A stretch of DNA of 64,000 bases from Mycobacteroides franklinii (GTDB taxonomy: Bacteria > Actinomycetota > Actinomycetes > Mycobacteriales > Mycobacteriaceae), in contig NZ_MAFQ01000005.1 of the NCBI RefSeq assembly GCF_002013895.1, forward strand, positions 372,001 through 436,000, given 5' to 3'. The notes beneath the pieces are model-generated. The model searched no databases, was not told where the DNA came from, and saw only the letters and a program-made list of their open reading frames with translations. The translations under genes and the position numbers were made by a program. Positions 50,899-59,873 of this stretch are shown one piece after another (position 1 is the first letter of the stretch; every line of letters begins with the position of its first letter).

Positions 50899-52391
50899 CA
50901 GGCCCCCACGGTCACCAGCCGTTTCGGATATCCGGTCGCTCCGTCGGGCACCGGCGAGGCGATCTGATCGGTCTGTACCGACCCGGTACCGTCGGTGGCC
51001 CGTGCGGTGATGACGTGTTCACCCGGTGTTGCCTGCCAGCCGAACCACCATTGACGCCAGGTATCCACGGAGTATTCCGGAGCCAGGCGAGCGGGCTGCC
51101 ACGGACCGTCGTCGACTCGCACCTCCACCTTCGTGATGCCGCGATGCTGCGCCCATGCCGTCCCCGCCACGATCTGCGTGCCCGTGTCCAGGCGTCGACC
51201 GGTCTGGGGTGTGTCGATGCGGCAGCCGGTCTTGATGGGGCCGCGAGCCGACCATCCGCGGACGGTCCAGTACGCGTCTGCCTTGTCGAATCGCGTGATC
51301 TCCCAGTCGACGACCCACTTGGTGGCGGACACATAGCCATACAGCCCGGGCACCACTTGGCGGACGGGGTAGCCGTGCTCGACGGGTAGTGGTGTGCCGT
51401 TCATCGCGATGGCGAGTATGGCGTCGCGGCCGTCGGTGAGCACTTCGAGCGGGGTTCCGGCCGTCCAACCATCGGCACTCTTGGACAACAACATGTCGGC
51501 GTCGGCATGAACGCCAACGGATTCCAGAATTGGCTTGATGGGGAAGCCGGTCCACATCGCGTTGCCGATGAGGTCTCCGCCGATCTCGTTGGAGACACAA
51601 GTCAGGGTGACGGCGCGTTCGGTCGCCGCCATGGCGTTCAGGTCGGCCCACGTCAGCGTGCGTGGACGATCGACCATGCCGTGAATGTTGAGCTGCCATT
51701 CGGCGGTGGTCACCTGGGGCACCCGCAGCGCCGTGTCGATTCGGTAGAAGTCCGCATTGCTCGTGATGTAGGGAACCGCTCCCTTGACGTTGATGCCGTC
51801 GGGCACGGGAGGGGCGGGTGCCACGGGTGCGGGAACCGTGGCTTCTCGACGTTCCTCGGCGACCACGGTGCCCTTGCTCCAGCGACTGCCGAGCCAATAG
51901 ACCCCCGCCGATCCGATCGCGAAAAGCGCTGCTGCCCCGAAGAATGTGCGCCGGTCCGGTGCATCCTGATCCCCAGCGCGGTTGACCAGTGCGCGCAGTA
52001 CCAGAACGCCCGCCGCGGCCGCTATGACCGAGGGCCAGATCCAGGTGAACTCTCCCGTCGGGCGGGTTGCCGCGGCGAAGGCTCCGAAAACGCCGAGCAT
52101 CCCGATGAGTATTGAGCCGTATCGCCGCTTGCCCTCGACCAGACCCGCCGTTGCGGCAAGCAGGGCGATGAACGCAGACAAACACGTGAACAAGACGGCC
52201 TTGTCTGAGGTGCCGAAGACGCCGATGACCCATTCGCGCACGGCGGCAGGGGTGTGGTCGACAACGGTGTTCCCGACCGCGTAGAAGGGCGCGGAATCCG
52301 GTGCGATGGCGGCGGCAGCTAGTTGTCCGGCGGCGAGCGCTGCTCCCGCAGCGATCAGTCCCGCGATGATCCGTCGTGCTGCGTGCTCCAT
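50898..52391 (-). CDS. membrane-bound molybdopterin oxidoreductase (Rv0218 type)
   Basis: A 497-residue protein. Four to five N-terminal spans (about 8-185) are followed by an external sulfite-oxidase/YedY-like molybdopterin domain: GMVDRPRTLTWADLNAM, the molybdenum-ligand cysteine in LTCVSNEIGGDLIGNAMWTG, and the dimerisation domain near the C-terminus (WGWQATPGEH-like WFGWQATPGEH). It probably reduces or oxidises a sulfur compound outside the membrane. ATG 52391 is preferred over GTG 52397 because GGGAGG lies five bases before it. It is inserted between the F6 gene and fadE5, unlike M. tuberculosis. Its stop coincides with the F6 T-run. Confidence 0.88.
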   Translation of the reverse strand: MEHAARRIIAGLIAAGAALAAGQLAAAAIAPDSAPFYAVGNTVVDHTPAAVREWVIGVFGTSDKAVLFTCLSAFIALLAATAGLVEGKRRYGSILIGMLGVFGAFAAATRPTGEFTWIWPSVIAAAAGVLVLRALVNRAGDQDAPDRRTFFGAAALFAIGSAGVYWLGSRWSKGTVVAEERREATVPAPVAPAPPVPDGINVKGAVPYITSNADFYRIDTALRVPQVTTAEWQLNIHGMVDRPRTLTWADLNAMAATERAVTLTCVSNEIGGDLIGNAMWTGFPIKPILESVGVHADADMLLSKSADGWTAGTPLEVLTDGRDAILAIAMNGTPLPVEHGYPVRQVVPGLYGYVSATKWVVDWEITRFDKADAYWTVRGWSARGPIKTGCRIDTPQTGRRLDTGTQIVAGTAWAQHRGITKVEVRVDDGPWQPARLAPEYSVDTWRQWWFGWQATPGEHVITARATDGTGSVQTDQIASPVPDGATGYPKRLVTVGA

Positions 52392-52458
52392 CGTCACCTC
52401 CCGTTGGGTTTCACTCTTCTCCTGCTGTCAACGAGCCGCCACCGCATATGGTTCAGAT

Positions 52459-52908
52459 ATGGCACGGGTGCTGGTGACCGGCATGTCGGGGACGGGGAAG
52501 ACCACGCTGTTACAGGAGCTGGCCCGCCGCGGCCTTCGCACCGTCGACACCGACTACGACGGCTGGACGCTGTCGGACGGCAGCTGGGATGCGGCTCGGA
52601 TGGCGGCGCTGCTGGATGAGCATTCGGATGTCGTCGTGTCCGGCGCTGTGGACAACCAGGTGCACTTCTACGACAGGTTCGGCGACGTGGTACTGCTCAG
52701 CGTGCCGCTGGGGGTGGCAATCGCGCGTGTGGGCTCTCGCACTGACAACCCGTACGGCCGCACGGAGGCCCAGCGGGATGAGATAGCGCAGAACACGCGG
52801 GAGATCGAACCACTGCTACGCGAGAGCGCCACCCTGGAATTGGATGGGCGTCTGCCCGTGTCCGAGCTGGCGGATCGTGTCGAGGCGCTGGCCCGGCAGC
52901 CGAGATGA
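52459..52908 (+). CDS. small P-loop nucleotide kinase-like protein
   Basis: A 149-residue P-loop protein. The Walker A motif is VLVTGMSGTGKTTLLQELA at the N-terminus, and D37/D40 in VDTDYDGW may fill the acceptor role. It resembles shikimate/adenylate-kinase-like AAA_18 proteins. The lid segment is GSRTDNPYGRTEAQRDEIAQN. Substrate unknown. It ends 3 bp before the convergent DUF1361 gene. Confidence 0.8.
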   Translation: MARVLVTGMSGTGKTTLLQELARRGLRTVDTDYDGWTLSDGSWDAARMAALLDEHSDVVVSGAVDNQVHFYDRFGDVVLLSVPLGVAIARVGSRTDNPYGRTEAQRDEIAQNTREIEPLLRESATLELDGRLPVSELADRVEALARQPR

Positions 52909-52911
52909 CGG

Positions 52912-53595
52912 CTACGCGGGCACTTTCGCGAGGTTTTCCGGCCCGGAGGTCATCTCGGGGCCGGTGTCGGACGGCGAGACCGACCAGATGGTGAGGTAGG
53001 CCAGCCCGAAGAAGGCGGCGACGGCGACCGCCACTCCGGTATGTGCGACAAACGCGAACGGGGAGCTGACCCACTCCAGGGTGCTGGCCGCGACAGCGCC
53101 GGGGCGGTGGATCAGGTCCCACGAGTTCCAGCGCTGGAAGCGTCCGATCACCACACCCACGGCGCACAGGCCCACCGAGACGACGACGACCACCCACCCG
53201 GTGACGACTCCGAAGTCGCGCTGAATTCGCCTGTGCACCAACCGCAGTGACACGACCCCGAGAATGATTCCGGTCCAGGCCGCCACACCGTACTGCAGGA
53301 CGTGACGCCAGAACGCGATGCCGTCGATCAGGTGCACCAGGTCGGTGATGAGGTACGGCGCGTTGGGCAAGAAGGCGAGCCACACCAGCCCGATCGGAAT
53401 CAGCCAGATCTTGTGCCGGACCGCCGAAAAGGCCAGCGCGGCGAAGACCGGCAGCCACGCCAGGAACAGATTCCAGATGAGGAAGCGCGTCGGATAGAAC
53501 ATGGGGGCGGCCGGGTCGGTGACGCCTAGCAGGAAGGTCAGCAGGCTGGTTGCGACCAGCGAAAGAACCAGCACGGCACGTCGGGCTTCGGTCAT
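52912..53595 (-). CDS. DUF1361 membrane protein, copy 1
   Basis: A 227-residue protein with about six to seven spans. The family core is LVWLAFLPNAPYLITDLVHL, then GVAAWTGIILGVVSLRLVHRRIQRDFG and VIGRFQRWNSWDLIHRPG. DUF1361 function is not known; the polar NAPYL and RWNSWD motifs inside a membrane bundle suggest a transport or enzyme site. A related gene lies at 54676, on the far side of a hydrolase gene. Confidence 0.87.
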   Translation of the reverse strand: MTEARRAVLVLSLVATSLLTFLLGVTDPAAPMFYPTRFLIWNLFLAWLPVFAALAFSAVRHKIWLIPIGLVWLAFLPNAPYLITDLVHLIDGIAFWRHVLQYGVAAWTGIILGVVSLRLVHRRIQRDFGVVTGWVVVVVSVGLCAVGVVIGRFQRWNSWDLIHRPGAVAASTLEWVSSPFAFVAHTGVAVAVAAFFGLAYLTIWSVSPSDTGPEMTSGPENLAKVPA

Positions 53596-53627
53596 CCGTC
53601 AAGTTTGCCCGAAGGTGGCCGTAGACG

Positions 53628-54581
53628 TCAGCCGGTGACGGCCCGGATGAACCCGACGGCCGCTTCTTCCAGCTGTTGCAGTCCGGGATCCTCCAGGGGG
53701 TAATGCCCTGCACCCTCCAGCGGCACCACCGTCACCGGCACCTTGCTGATGGGGTCGAGTACCGGCTTGCTGAACTCATAGGGCGTCCACTGATCCTCGT
53801 CGGGCTGGGTGAGGATGATCGGACACACATCGAAATCGGCGGGCTCGACGGCGGGTGCGTAGCTCATGTACTCGGCCAGGAACTTCACGCTGACCCAGTT
53901 GGCGGCGGAGGTGCGGTCCTTCATGAAGACCTTCATCGCCGCGCGGCTGTTCGCGAGTGTGCTCATCTTCGCGGCCAGCCACATGGGATAGCGGACCCGC
54001 CGCGCCGGCGTCTTGGCGGCCAGCCGAAGGAATGGCACACCGACCCGCGCGGTCAGCAGGTCATGCGCGGTACCGTCGGCGACCTCGCGCACCCGCTGAT
54101 CCAGGAACGTCATCCCGATGATCCCGCGCACCGTGTCGCGCGGTGCCTTGGCCGCAACGTGGTAGGCAAGCATGCCGCCGGCGCTGAGCCCGTACAGCAC
54201 AATGGGGCGCACATCGCGGCGCCGCTCGTATTCGAGATAGTCGACCACCAGGTCCACCCAGTCGCCGTACCCCGGCACCGTGCCCGGTGCCACATCGGTG
54301 AGGCCATAGCCCAAGTTGTCGATCGCGATGGTCTCGAAACCCCTGCGCGCCAACGGGGCACCCAGGATCAGTGACATCTGGCGTCCGTTGGTGCCGACTC
54401 CGTGGAGCAACACCACCTTCACCGGTGCGGCCGGGTTGGAGTATCGGTCCAGATGCACCTGGTTACCGTGCCAGTCCCAGAATTCCTCCTGCGGGACTGT
54501 CGACTCATCGAGCCGCAGCCGTTCGGGAAGGAACTGCTGAAGGTCTTTCCACGCCTGCTGGTCACGGTAGTAACGGGCCAT
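53628..54581 (-). CDS. alpha/beta hydrolase
   Basis: A 317-residue alpha/beta-hydrolase fold protein. The oxyanion motif is VVLLHGVGTNGRQ, the nucleophile is in YGLSAGGMLAYHV (GLSAGG), an Asp follows in the ITQPDEDQWTP region, and the catalytic His is in EGAGHYPLEDPG. No signal peptide, so it acts inside the cell. Substrate unknown (ester, lactone or lipid). It lies between two DUF1361 genes on the same strand with short gaps, suggesting one transcription unit. Confidence 0.9.
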   Translation of the reverse strand: MARYYRDQQAWKDLQQFLPERLRLDESTVPQEEFWDWHGNQVHLDRYSNPAAPVKVVLLHGVGTNGRQMSLILGAPLARRGFETIAIDNLGYGLTDVAPGTVPGYGDWVDLVVDYLEYERRRDVRPIVLYGLSAGGMLAYHVAAKAPRDTVRGIIGMTFLDQRVREVADGTAHDLLTARVGVPFLRLAAKTPARRVRYPMWLAAKMSTLANSRAAMKVFMKDRTSAANWVSVKFLAEYMSYAPAVEPADFDVCPIILTQPDEDQWTPYEFSKPVLDPISKVPVTVVPLEGAGHYPLEDPGLQQLEEAAVGFIRAVTG

Positions 54582-54675
54582 AAGTGGTAACCCTATGCGC
54601 CCAGACGGTTCCTGGTGAAGGTCGGAGGTGCAAACGCCCGCGTTTGGTACTGGGCTGGCGAAGTGCGACGGTGGG

Positions 54676-55314
54676 CTATTGCGTGGGTGCGTCGCCGTCG
54701 GGTTTCTGCTCCCAGCACCACAGCGTCAGGTAGGCGAGACCCACGAAAACCGCTGTGCTCAAAGCGATCTGTGTCTGTATGAGGTGAGTCATCGGGGCGA
54801 AGAGCCACTGAAGAGTGTCCTGGATGATCTGTCCCGGGCCGGTCAACAGGTCCCAGGAATTCTTGGCCTGAAAGCCGCCGATGACCACGCCGATTGCCGA
54901 TAGGACGATCGAAACTCCGACGACGATCCAACCGGCGCGAGTGCCGCGCTCTTTTTCTATACGTTCATGCACCAGGCGCAGCGAGAGCACCGCCAACATG
55001 ATGCCGGTCCATGCGGCCATGCCGAGTTGGAAGATGTGTGGCCACACGATACTGCCGTGGTTGATGTACGCAAGGTCGGCAACGAGATAGGGCGCGTTCG
55101 GCAGGAAAACAAGCCAGAGCACCCCTGACACCCATTGCCAACGTTCGCCACGGACTCGCAGGAACACCAGGGCGAGCGCCAGCGGAATCCAGGCCCGTAA
55201 CAGATTCCCAAGCAGCCATTGGGGAGACGGCGGATCGGCCAAGCCCAGCACCACACTCGCGACGCTGGTTGCCGCGAGTGCATATATAACCACTCTAAGG
55301 CGGTCGTTGGACAT
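54676..55314 (-). CDS. DUF1361 membrane protein, copy 2
   Basis: A 212-residue paralogue of the protein at 52912. It repeats the same motifs in order: LWLVFLPNAPYLVADLAYI, GMAAWTGIMLAVLSLRLVHERIEKERG and VIGGFQAKNSWDLLTGPG. Duplication around the hydrolase gene, or insertion of the hydrolase into a duplicated pair, would explain the layout. Function unknown. Confidence 0.87.
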   Translation of the reverse strand: MSNDRLRVVIYALAATSVASVVLGLADPPSPQWLLGNLLRAWIPLALALVFLRVRGERWQWVSGVLWLVFLPNAPYLVADLAYINHGSIVWPHIFQLGMAAWTGIMLAVLSLRLVHERIEKERGTRAGWIVVGVSIVLSAIGVVIGGFQAKNSWDLLTGPGQIIQDTLQWLFAPMTHLIQTQIALSTAVFVGLAYLTLWCWEQKPDGDAPTQ

Positions 55315-55335
55315 CTTGACAGTTTGCCATGAAAA

Positions 55336-55373
55336 ACGAACGAGGCCCCACCGGAAGGTGAGGCCTCGTTCGT
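55336..55373 (-). terminator. strong intrinsic terminator after fadE5
   Basis: ACGAACGAGGCC (55336-55347) and GGCCTCGTTCGT (55362-55373) form a 12-bp stem with an inner CACC/GGTG extension. On the minus strand TTTTTC follows directly, ten bases past the fadE5 stop. Confidence 0.9.
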
Positions 55374-55382
55374 CGAACTGAA

Positions 55383-57218
55383 TCAGAAGGCGGCTTCGTC
55401 GAGCTCCATGATGTCGTTGTCGACGTTCTCCAGGATGGCCCGGGTCGAGGTCAGCTGAGGCAGCATGTTCTTGGCGAAGAACGAGGCAACCGCGATCTTG
55501 CCCTCGTAGAAGGACTTCTCGGCGCCGGTAGCGCCCGCATCCAGAGCCTCGATGGCCACGGCGGCCTGACGCTGCAGCAGCCAGCCGATCAGCAGGTCGC
55601 CGACGCTCATCAGGAAGCGCACGGAGGCCGTTCCGACCTTGTAGACCTGGGTGATCTCCTGCTGGGCGGCCATCAGGTTGGCGGTCATGGTCGCTGCCAT
55701 GCCCTGCACGTCCTCCAAAGCCGTTGCGAGCAGCGCACGCTCGGCCTTCAGGCGACCGTTGCCGGTCTCGCTCTTGACGAACTCTTCGATCTGACCGGAG
55801 ACGAAGGCCAGCGACTTGCCCTGGTCCTTGACGATCTTGCGGAAGAAGAAGTCCTGGGCCTGGATTGCCGTGGTGCCCTCGTAGAGCGAGTCGATCTTGG
55901 CGTCACGGATGTACTGCTCGATCGGGTAGTCCTGCAGGAAGCCGGATCCACCGAAGGTCTGCAGGCTTTCGGTGAGCTTCTCGTAGGCACGCTCGGAGCC
56001 AACACCCTTGATGATCGGCAGCAGTAGATCGTTGAGCCGCACCGCTTCCTCGGCCTCCACACCGTTGATGGCCTTGGCGGCCACGGCGTCCTGGAAGGTG
56101 GTGGCGTAGAGGTACAGCGCGCGCAGGCCCTCGGCGTAAGCCTTCTGGGTCATCAACGAGCGACGCACGTCCGGGTGGTGCGTGATGGTGACGCGGGGAG
56201 CGGTCTTGTCGGTCAGCTGCGTCATGTCCGCACCCTGTACGCGGGTCTTGGCGTACTCCAGCGCGTTCAGGTAACCGGTCGACAGGGTTGCGATGGCCTT
56301 GGTACCCACCATCATGCGGGCCTGCTCGATGACGTCGAACATCTGCGCGATGCCGTTGTGCACCTCACCGACGAGCCAGCCCTTGGCGGGAACGCCGTGC
56401 TGGCCCAGGCTCAGCTCACAGGTGGCCGAAACCTTCAGGCCCATCTTGTGCTCGACGTTGGTGACGAAGACGCCGTTGCGCTCGCCCGGCTCGCCGGTCT
56501 CGAAGTTGGGGATGAACTTGGGCACGAAGAACAGCGACAGACCCTTGGTGCCGGGGCCGGCACCCTCGGGGCGGGCCAGCACCAGATGCATGATGTTCTC
56601 GAACATGTCATCGGAGTCGGCCGAGGTGATGAAGCGCTTCACACCGTCGATGTGCCAGGAACCGTCCTCCTGCTTGACCGCCTTGGTGCGTCCGGCGCCG
56701 ACGTCCGAACCGGCGTCAGGCTCGGTGAGCACCATGGTGGCGCCCCAGCCGCGCTCGGCGACGAACTCGGCCCACTTCTTCTGCTCGTCGGTGGCCACGT
56801 TGTAGAAGATCTGCGCGAAACCGGCACCGCCGCTGTACATCCAGACTGCGGGGTTGGCACCCAGGATCATCTCCTGAACGGCCCACATCAGCGAGCGCGG
56901 AACCGGGCTGCCGCCGAGTTCCTCGATCAGGCCGAGGCGATCCCATCCGGCGTCGGTGATTGCCTTGACAGACTTCTTGAAGGCCTCGGGGATGGCCACC
57001 GAGTGGGTCTCCGGATCGAAGACCGGTGGGTTGCGGTCGCCCTCGGCGAACGAATCGGCCAGCGGCCCTTCGGCGAGGGTGCGCATCTCGGCAAGGAAGG
57101 TACGAGCGGTGTCTTCGTCCAGCTCGGGGAATTCTTCGCCGCCGAATACTTGCTGGATGTTGAAGAGCTCGAAGAGGTTGAACTCCAGGTCGCGGACGTT
57201 CGACTTGTAGTGGCCCAT
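55383..57218 (-). CDS. fadE5: acyl-CoA dehydrogenase FadE5
   Basis: A 611-residue FAD-dependent acyl-CoA dehydrogenase of the large (ACAD C-terminal DUF) class. FAD/substrate motifs: [34 protein letters not shown], and the region [19 protein letters not shown] near the catalytic glutamate. Sequence and length follow M. tuberculosis FadE5 (Rv0244c), which acts on a wide range of fatty acyl-CoAs. ATG 57218 ([10 protein letters not shown]) is chosen over 57227 because AAGG lies 11 bases before it and it matches the known N-terminus. Upstream is a degenerate CTTACT palindrome shared with fabG4/fadA2. Confidence 0.94.
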   Translation of the reverse strand: MGHYKSNVRDLEFNLFELFNIQQVFGGEEFPELDEDTARTFLAEMRTLAEGPLADSFAEGDRNPPVFDPETHSVAIPEAFKKSVKAITDAGWDRLGLIEELGGSPVPRSLMWAVQEMILGANPAVWMYSGGAGFAQIFYNVATDEQKKWAEFVAERGWGATMVLTEPDAGSDVGAGRTKAVKQEDGSWHIDGVKRFITSADSDDMFENIMHLVLARPEGAGPGTKGLSLFFVPKFIPNFETGEPGERNGVFVTNVEHKMGLKVSATCELSLGQHGVPAKGWLVGEVHNGIAQMFDVIEQARMMVGTKAIATLSTGYLNALEYAKTRVQGADMTQLTDKTAPRVTITHHPDVRRSLMTQKAYAEGLRALYLYATTFQDAVAAKAINGVEAEEAVRLNDLLLPIIKGVGSERAYEKLTESLQTFGGSGFLQDYPIEQYIRDAKIDSLYEGTTAIQAQDFFFRKIVKDQGKSLAFVSGQIEEFVKSETGNGRLKAERALLATALEDVQGMAATMTANLMAAQQEITQVYKVGTASVRFLMSVGDLLIGWLLQRQAAVAIEALDAGATGAEKSFYEGKIAVASFFAKNMLPQLTSTRAILENVDNDIMELDEAAF

Positions 57219-57267
57219 GTGCGTCATTGCCTTTTCTCGTGGGGCTGTTCTGATATTCGGTTGGGTT

Positions 57268-57283
57268 CTTACTTCTGATTAAG
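57268..57283. promoter_or_regulatory. degenerate copy of the CTTACTC operator before fadE5
   Basis: CTTACTTCTGATTAAG matches 12 of 16 positions of the palindrome CTTACTCTGGAGTAAG, about 50 bp before the fadE5 start. A second dyad, GTTACC-CACC-GGTAAC, lies just beyond it at 57283-57298. Confidence 0.5.
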
Positions 57284-57468
57284 TTACCCACCGGTAACAA
57301 CTGAACTATACCGCTGAGTAGCGCAGGACAAAAGTCCAGGCTTTGTGGTTGTAATCACAATTCGATATCGCAGGTCAAGTTGGGTTTTTGGACGTTTTGA
57401 CAGAGTGATGTCGGTGGCCTGGTGTTGGGTTATGGGTGCCAGCTCACAGCCCATGAGAGGAACGTCCC

Positions 57469-58041
57469 ATGCCTGCTATGCCCCCACCCGTTCCGACCGA
57501 GCTGGACGGCCTGGTCGAGTACATAGCTCAACAGCAGGATGCTTTTCGGATCGCGGCCTTCGGGCTGACCGACGAACAGGCTCGCCTGACGCCGACGGCG
57601 GGCACGCTGTCGATCGGTGGGCTCATCAAACATGTCACCAACATGCAGGCCGGCTGGACGGAAAAGATTGCCGCGGCACCTGGACCTGGACCCGACCGGC
57701 AGTGGGCCGATGACGAATTCATCTTGCGCGCGGACGAGACGCTGGCCGGAGCGTTGGCGGCTCTCGCCGCGCAGAGTGCTGTGACACGTGCCGCCATCAC
57801 GGAGAAGGGGCTGGACACCCCGGTGCCCGTGCCGCGGTCGGCGCCATGGTTCCCCAAGGACATCGATGCGTGGAACGTGCGTTGGGTGGCGCTACACCTG
57901 GTCGAGGAAATGGCCCGCCATGCCGGTCATGCCGACATCATTCGCGAATCCATCGACGGCGCAACGATGTACGAGCTGCTTGCCGCCGCTGAGGGCTGGG
58001 AGCCAACAGACTGGCTCAAGCCGTGGTCCCCGAAGGGCTAG
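57469..58041 (+). CDS. DinB-family protein (DUF664-like)
   Basis: A 190-residue four-helix-bundle protein. Metal-ligand histidines are visible in GGLIKHVTNMQAGW and HLVEEMARHAGHADIIRESIDGA, the second being a strong DinB/DUF664 signature. These proteins are metal-dependent, and many are thiol (mycothiol or bacillithiol) transferases. GAGAGGAACG precedes the ATG. The stop overlaps the convergent kinase gene by 4 bp. Confidence 0.9.
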   Translation: MPAMPPPVPTELDGLVEYIAQQQDAFRIAAFGLTDEQARLTPTAGTLSIGGLIKHVTNMQAGWTEKIAAAPGPGPDRQWADDEFILRADETLAGALAALAAQSAVTRAAITEKGLDTPVPVPRSAPWFPKDIDAWNVRWVALHLVEEMARHAGHADIIRESIDGATMYELLAAAEGWEPTDWLKPWSPKG

Positions 58042-59816
58042 CGTCCGTAGCGCAGGATCTTCATGGTGGTCGCGAAGCTCAGCGCGGTCGCGCTGAGGGA
58101 TCCGGCCGCGTCGTTCCGATTGGAGGCGCCGCTGGCCAGGATGTACACGAGTAGCCCGCGCACGATATTGAACGACACGTGCTGTCGGACGCTGTTCGCC
58201 CCTGACGGAAACATGAAGCACGATTCCGTTGTCGTGAGCTCCTTTTGGTCATTCTGGACGGGATTCGGTTCGTCGAATTCGAACGAGCATCGCCACGTGG
58301 TGCTCCCACCGGGGATGATGTAGGCAATCGCATCGCACCTCTTGAGTGCATCGGAAGCACCGTCGGTGGACAGCGCGTCCGCAGCCGGGACGACGCGGAT
58401 CAGGATCTCGCGCTCGGGCTTCTTGCGATCGCGTAGGTACAGCGTCGATGTCTCGCGGCCCTTGGATCGCAATGCCCAGATGGGGTCAATGGTGTTGCAG
58501 CCCGCCGGCGTTCCACCCAGGTTGGTGGCTGAGCCGGGCGGAACAGCGGGATTGAACTCGCCCGATGTGAAGGTGGGCGACGGATTCTTCTCCCACCCTT
58601 CGGGATAGTCGAATTGCCCGGGCAGCAAGGTATCGAGAATCGTGTTGGGTTGCCCGGCCAGCGATTCGCCCGGCTTCACGTTGGTGGCGCCGGGAACGGA
58701 TGTGGTGCGGGGGTTGGTTCCGTCGTGATGCCGCGGCCAGATCACGACCCCGACGACGGTCGATGCGATCACGAGCACGACGGCGCCTGCGATGGCCGCA
58801 ATTCGCTTGTGTTTGATCATGGTTCGCCCCGTGTCGGTGATGATGGGAGGCGCGACGGTTTGCACAAGATGCGGGGCCGGAGCGGACTGCGGTGTCACGG
58901 TCGGCACGGGTTGAGTGACGGTCTGCCGATGCTGGGCCGGGTCGGCGAGGATCTGCTGCGCGGCCAACGCGAACTCTCCGGCGCTTTGATAGCGGTCTGC
59001 GGGATTCTTGGCCATCGCCTTGGCAATCACCGCGTCCATTGATTCAGGTACCGAAGCGAATTGGGAGATCCGGGGCGGAGGTGCCGAAAGGTGTGCGTTG
59101 ATGATTGCCGGCAATGAATTCCCGGATCCGAATGGCGGTTGGCCCGCCACCATGCGAAAGAGCGTGCAGCCCAGGGCATACACGTCGGCGCGGCCATCGA
59201 CGGCTGCGCCGGACAGGACCTCCGGTGCGGCATACGCGATGGTGGCGGTCACGTTGCCTGCCGAGGTGACGGAGTTGCTGTCGTCAAGTGCCCGGGTTAC
59301 ACCGAAGTCGCCCAGCATGATTCGTCGATCGCCCACAGACAACAGGATGTTGGCAGGCTTCACATCGCGGTGTACCAGGCCGCGGGCGTGTAGATAGTCG
59401 AGTGCCTTGGCGACCTCACTGATGATGTGAATGGCGCGGGTCAAGGACATATGGCCGTTGACGGATTCCGAGTGCGCATCGCTGCCCTGCACGTACTGCA
59501 TCGCGATCCATAGATCGCCGGCCGGTGTCTCGCCACGGTTGTGCACCGTGACGATGTTCGGGTGATCCAGGGACGCGGCGAGCGAGGCTTCTCGCATGAA
59601 CCGTGCCCGGAACGCGGGGTCCCGCGAGGCTTGGGCGCTGAGGATCTTCAGAGCCTCGGAGCGCTGCAGATTGGGATTCACGGCCAGGTACACGGTTCCC
59701 ATGCCGCCACGGCCGAGAACATGCTCGATCTGATATCCGGATACGACGGTCCCCGCTGGCAGGTCTCCGGCTTGCTGGCTACCCGGATCCGGTGGGGGTC
59801 TCTCCGATGACGTCAT
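58038..59816 (-). CDS. transmembrane Ser/Thr protein kinase, Pkn family
   Basis: A 592-residue receptor-type kinase. Kinase domain about 25-285: GRGGMGTVYLAVNP loop, the lysine in SEALKIL, catalytic VHRDVKPANILL and DFGVTRAL. A Pro/Gln-rich juxtamembrane region follows, then one span (about 338-360, IAAIAGAVVLVIASTVVGVVIW) and an external domain of about 230 residues with several cysteines. That domain resembles PknH-type sensor regions only loosely. It presumably phosphorylates proteins in response to an envelope signal. The ligand is unknown. Confidence 0.92.
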   Translation of the reverse strand: MTSSERPPPDPGSQQAGDLPAGTVVSGYQIEHVLGRGGMGTVYLAVNPNLQRSEALKILSAQASRDPAFRARFMREASLAASLDHPNIVTVHNRGETPAGDLWIAMQYVQGSDAHSESVNGHMSLTRAIHIISEVAKALDYLHARGLVHRDVKPANILLSVGDRRIMLGDFGVTRALDDSNSVTSAGNVTATIAYAAPEVLSGAAVDGRADVYALGCTLFRMVAGQPPFGSGNSLPAIINAHLSAPPPRISQFASVPESMDAVIAKAMAKNPADRYQSAGEFALAAQQILADPAQHRQTVTQPVPTVTPQSAPAPHLVQTVAPPIITDTGRTMIKHKRIAAIAGAVVLVIASTVVGVVIWPRHHDGTNPRTTSVPGATNVKPGESLAGQPNTILDTLLPGQFDYPEGWEKNPSPTFTSGEFNPAVPPGSATNLGGTPAGCNTIDPIWALRSKGRETSTLYLRDRKKPEREILIRVVPAADALSTDGASDALKRCDAIAYIIPGGSTTWRCSFEFDEPNPVQNDQKELTTTESCFMFPSGANSVRQHVSFNIVRGLLVYILASGASNRNDAAGSLSATALSFATTMKILRYGR

Positions 59817-59873
59817 TCCCCTGTGCGTCCCTCTCGCCCGACGGTTTGGTCATCGTACTTGGGATATTTCCTC

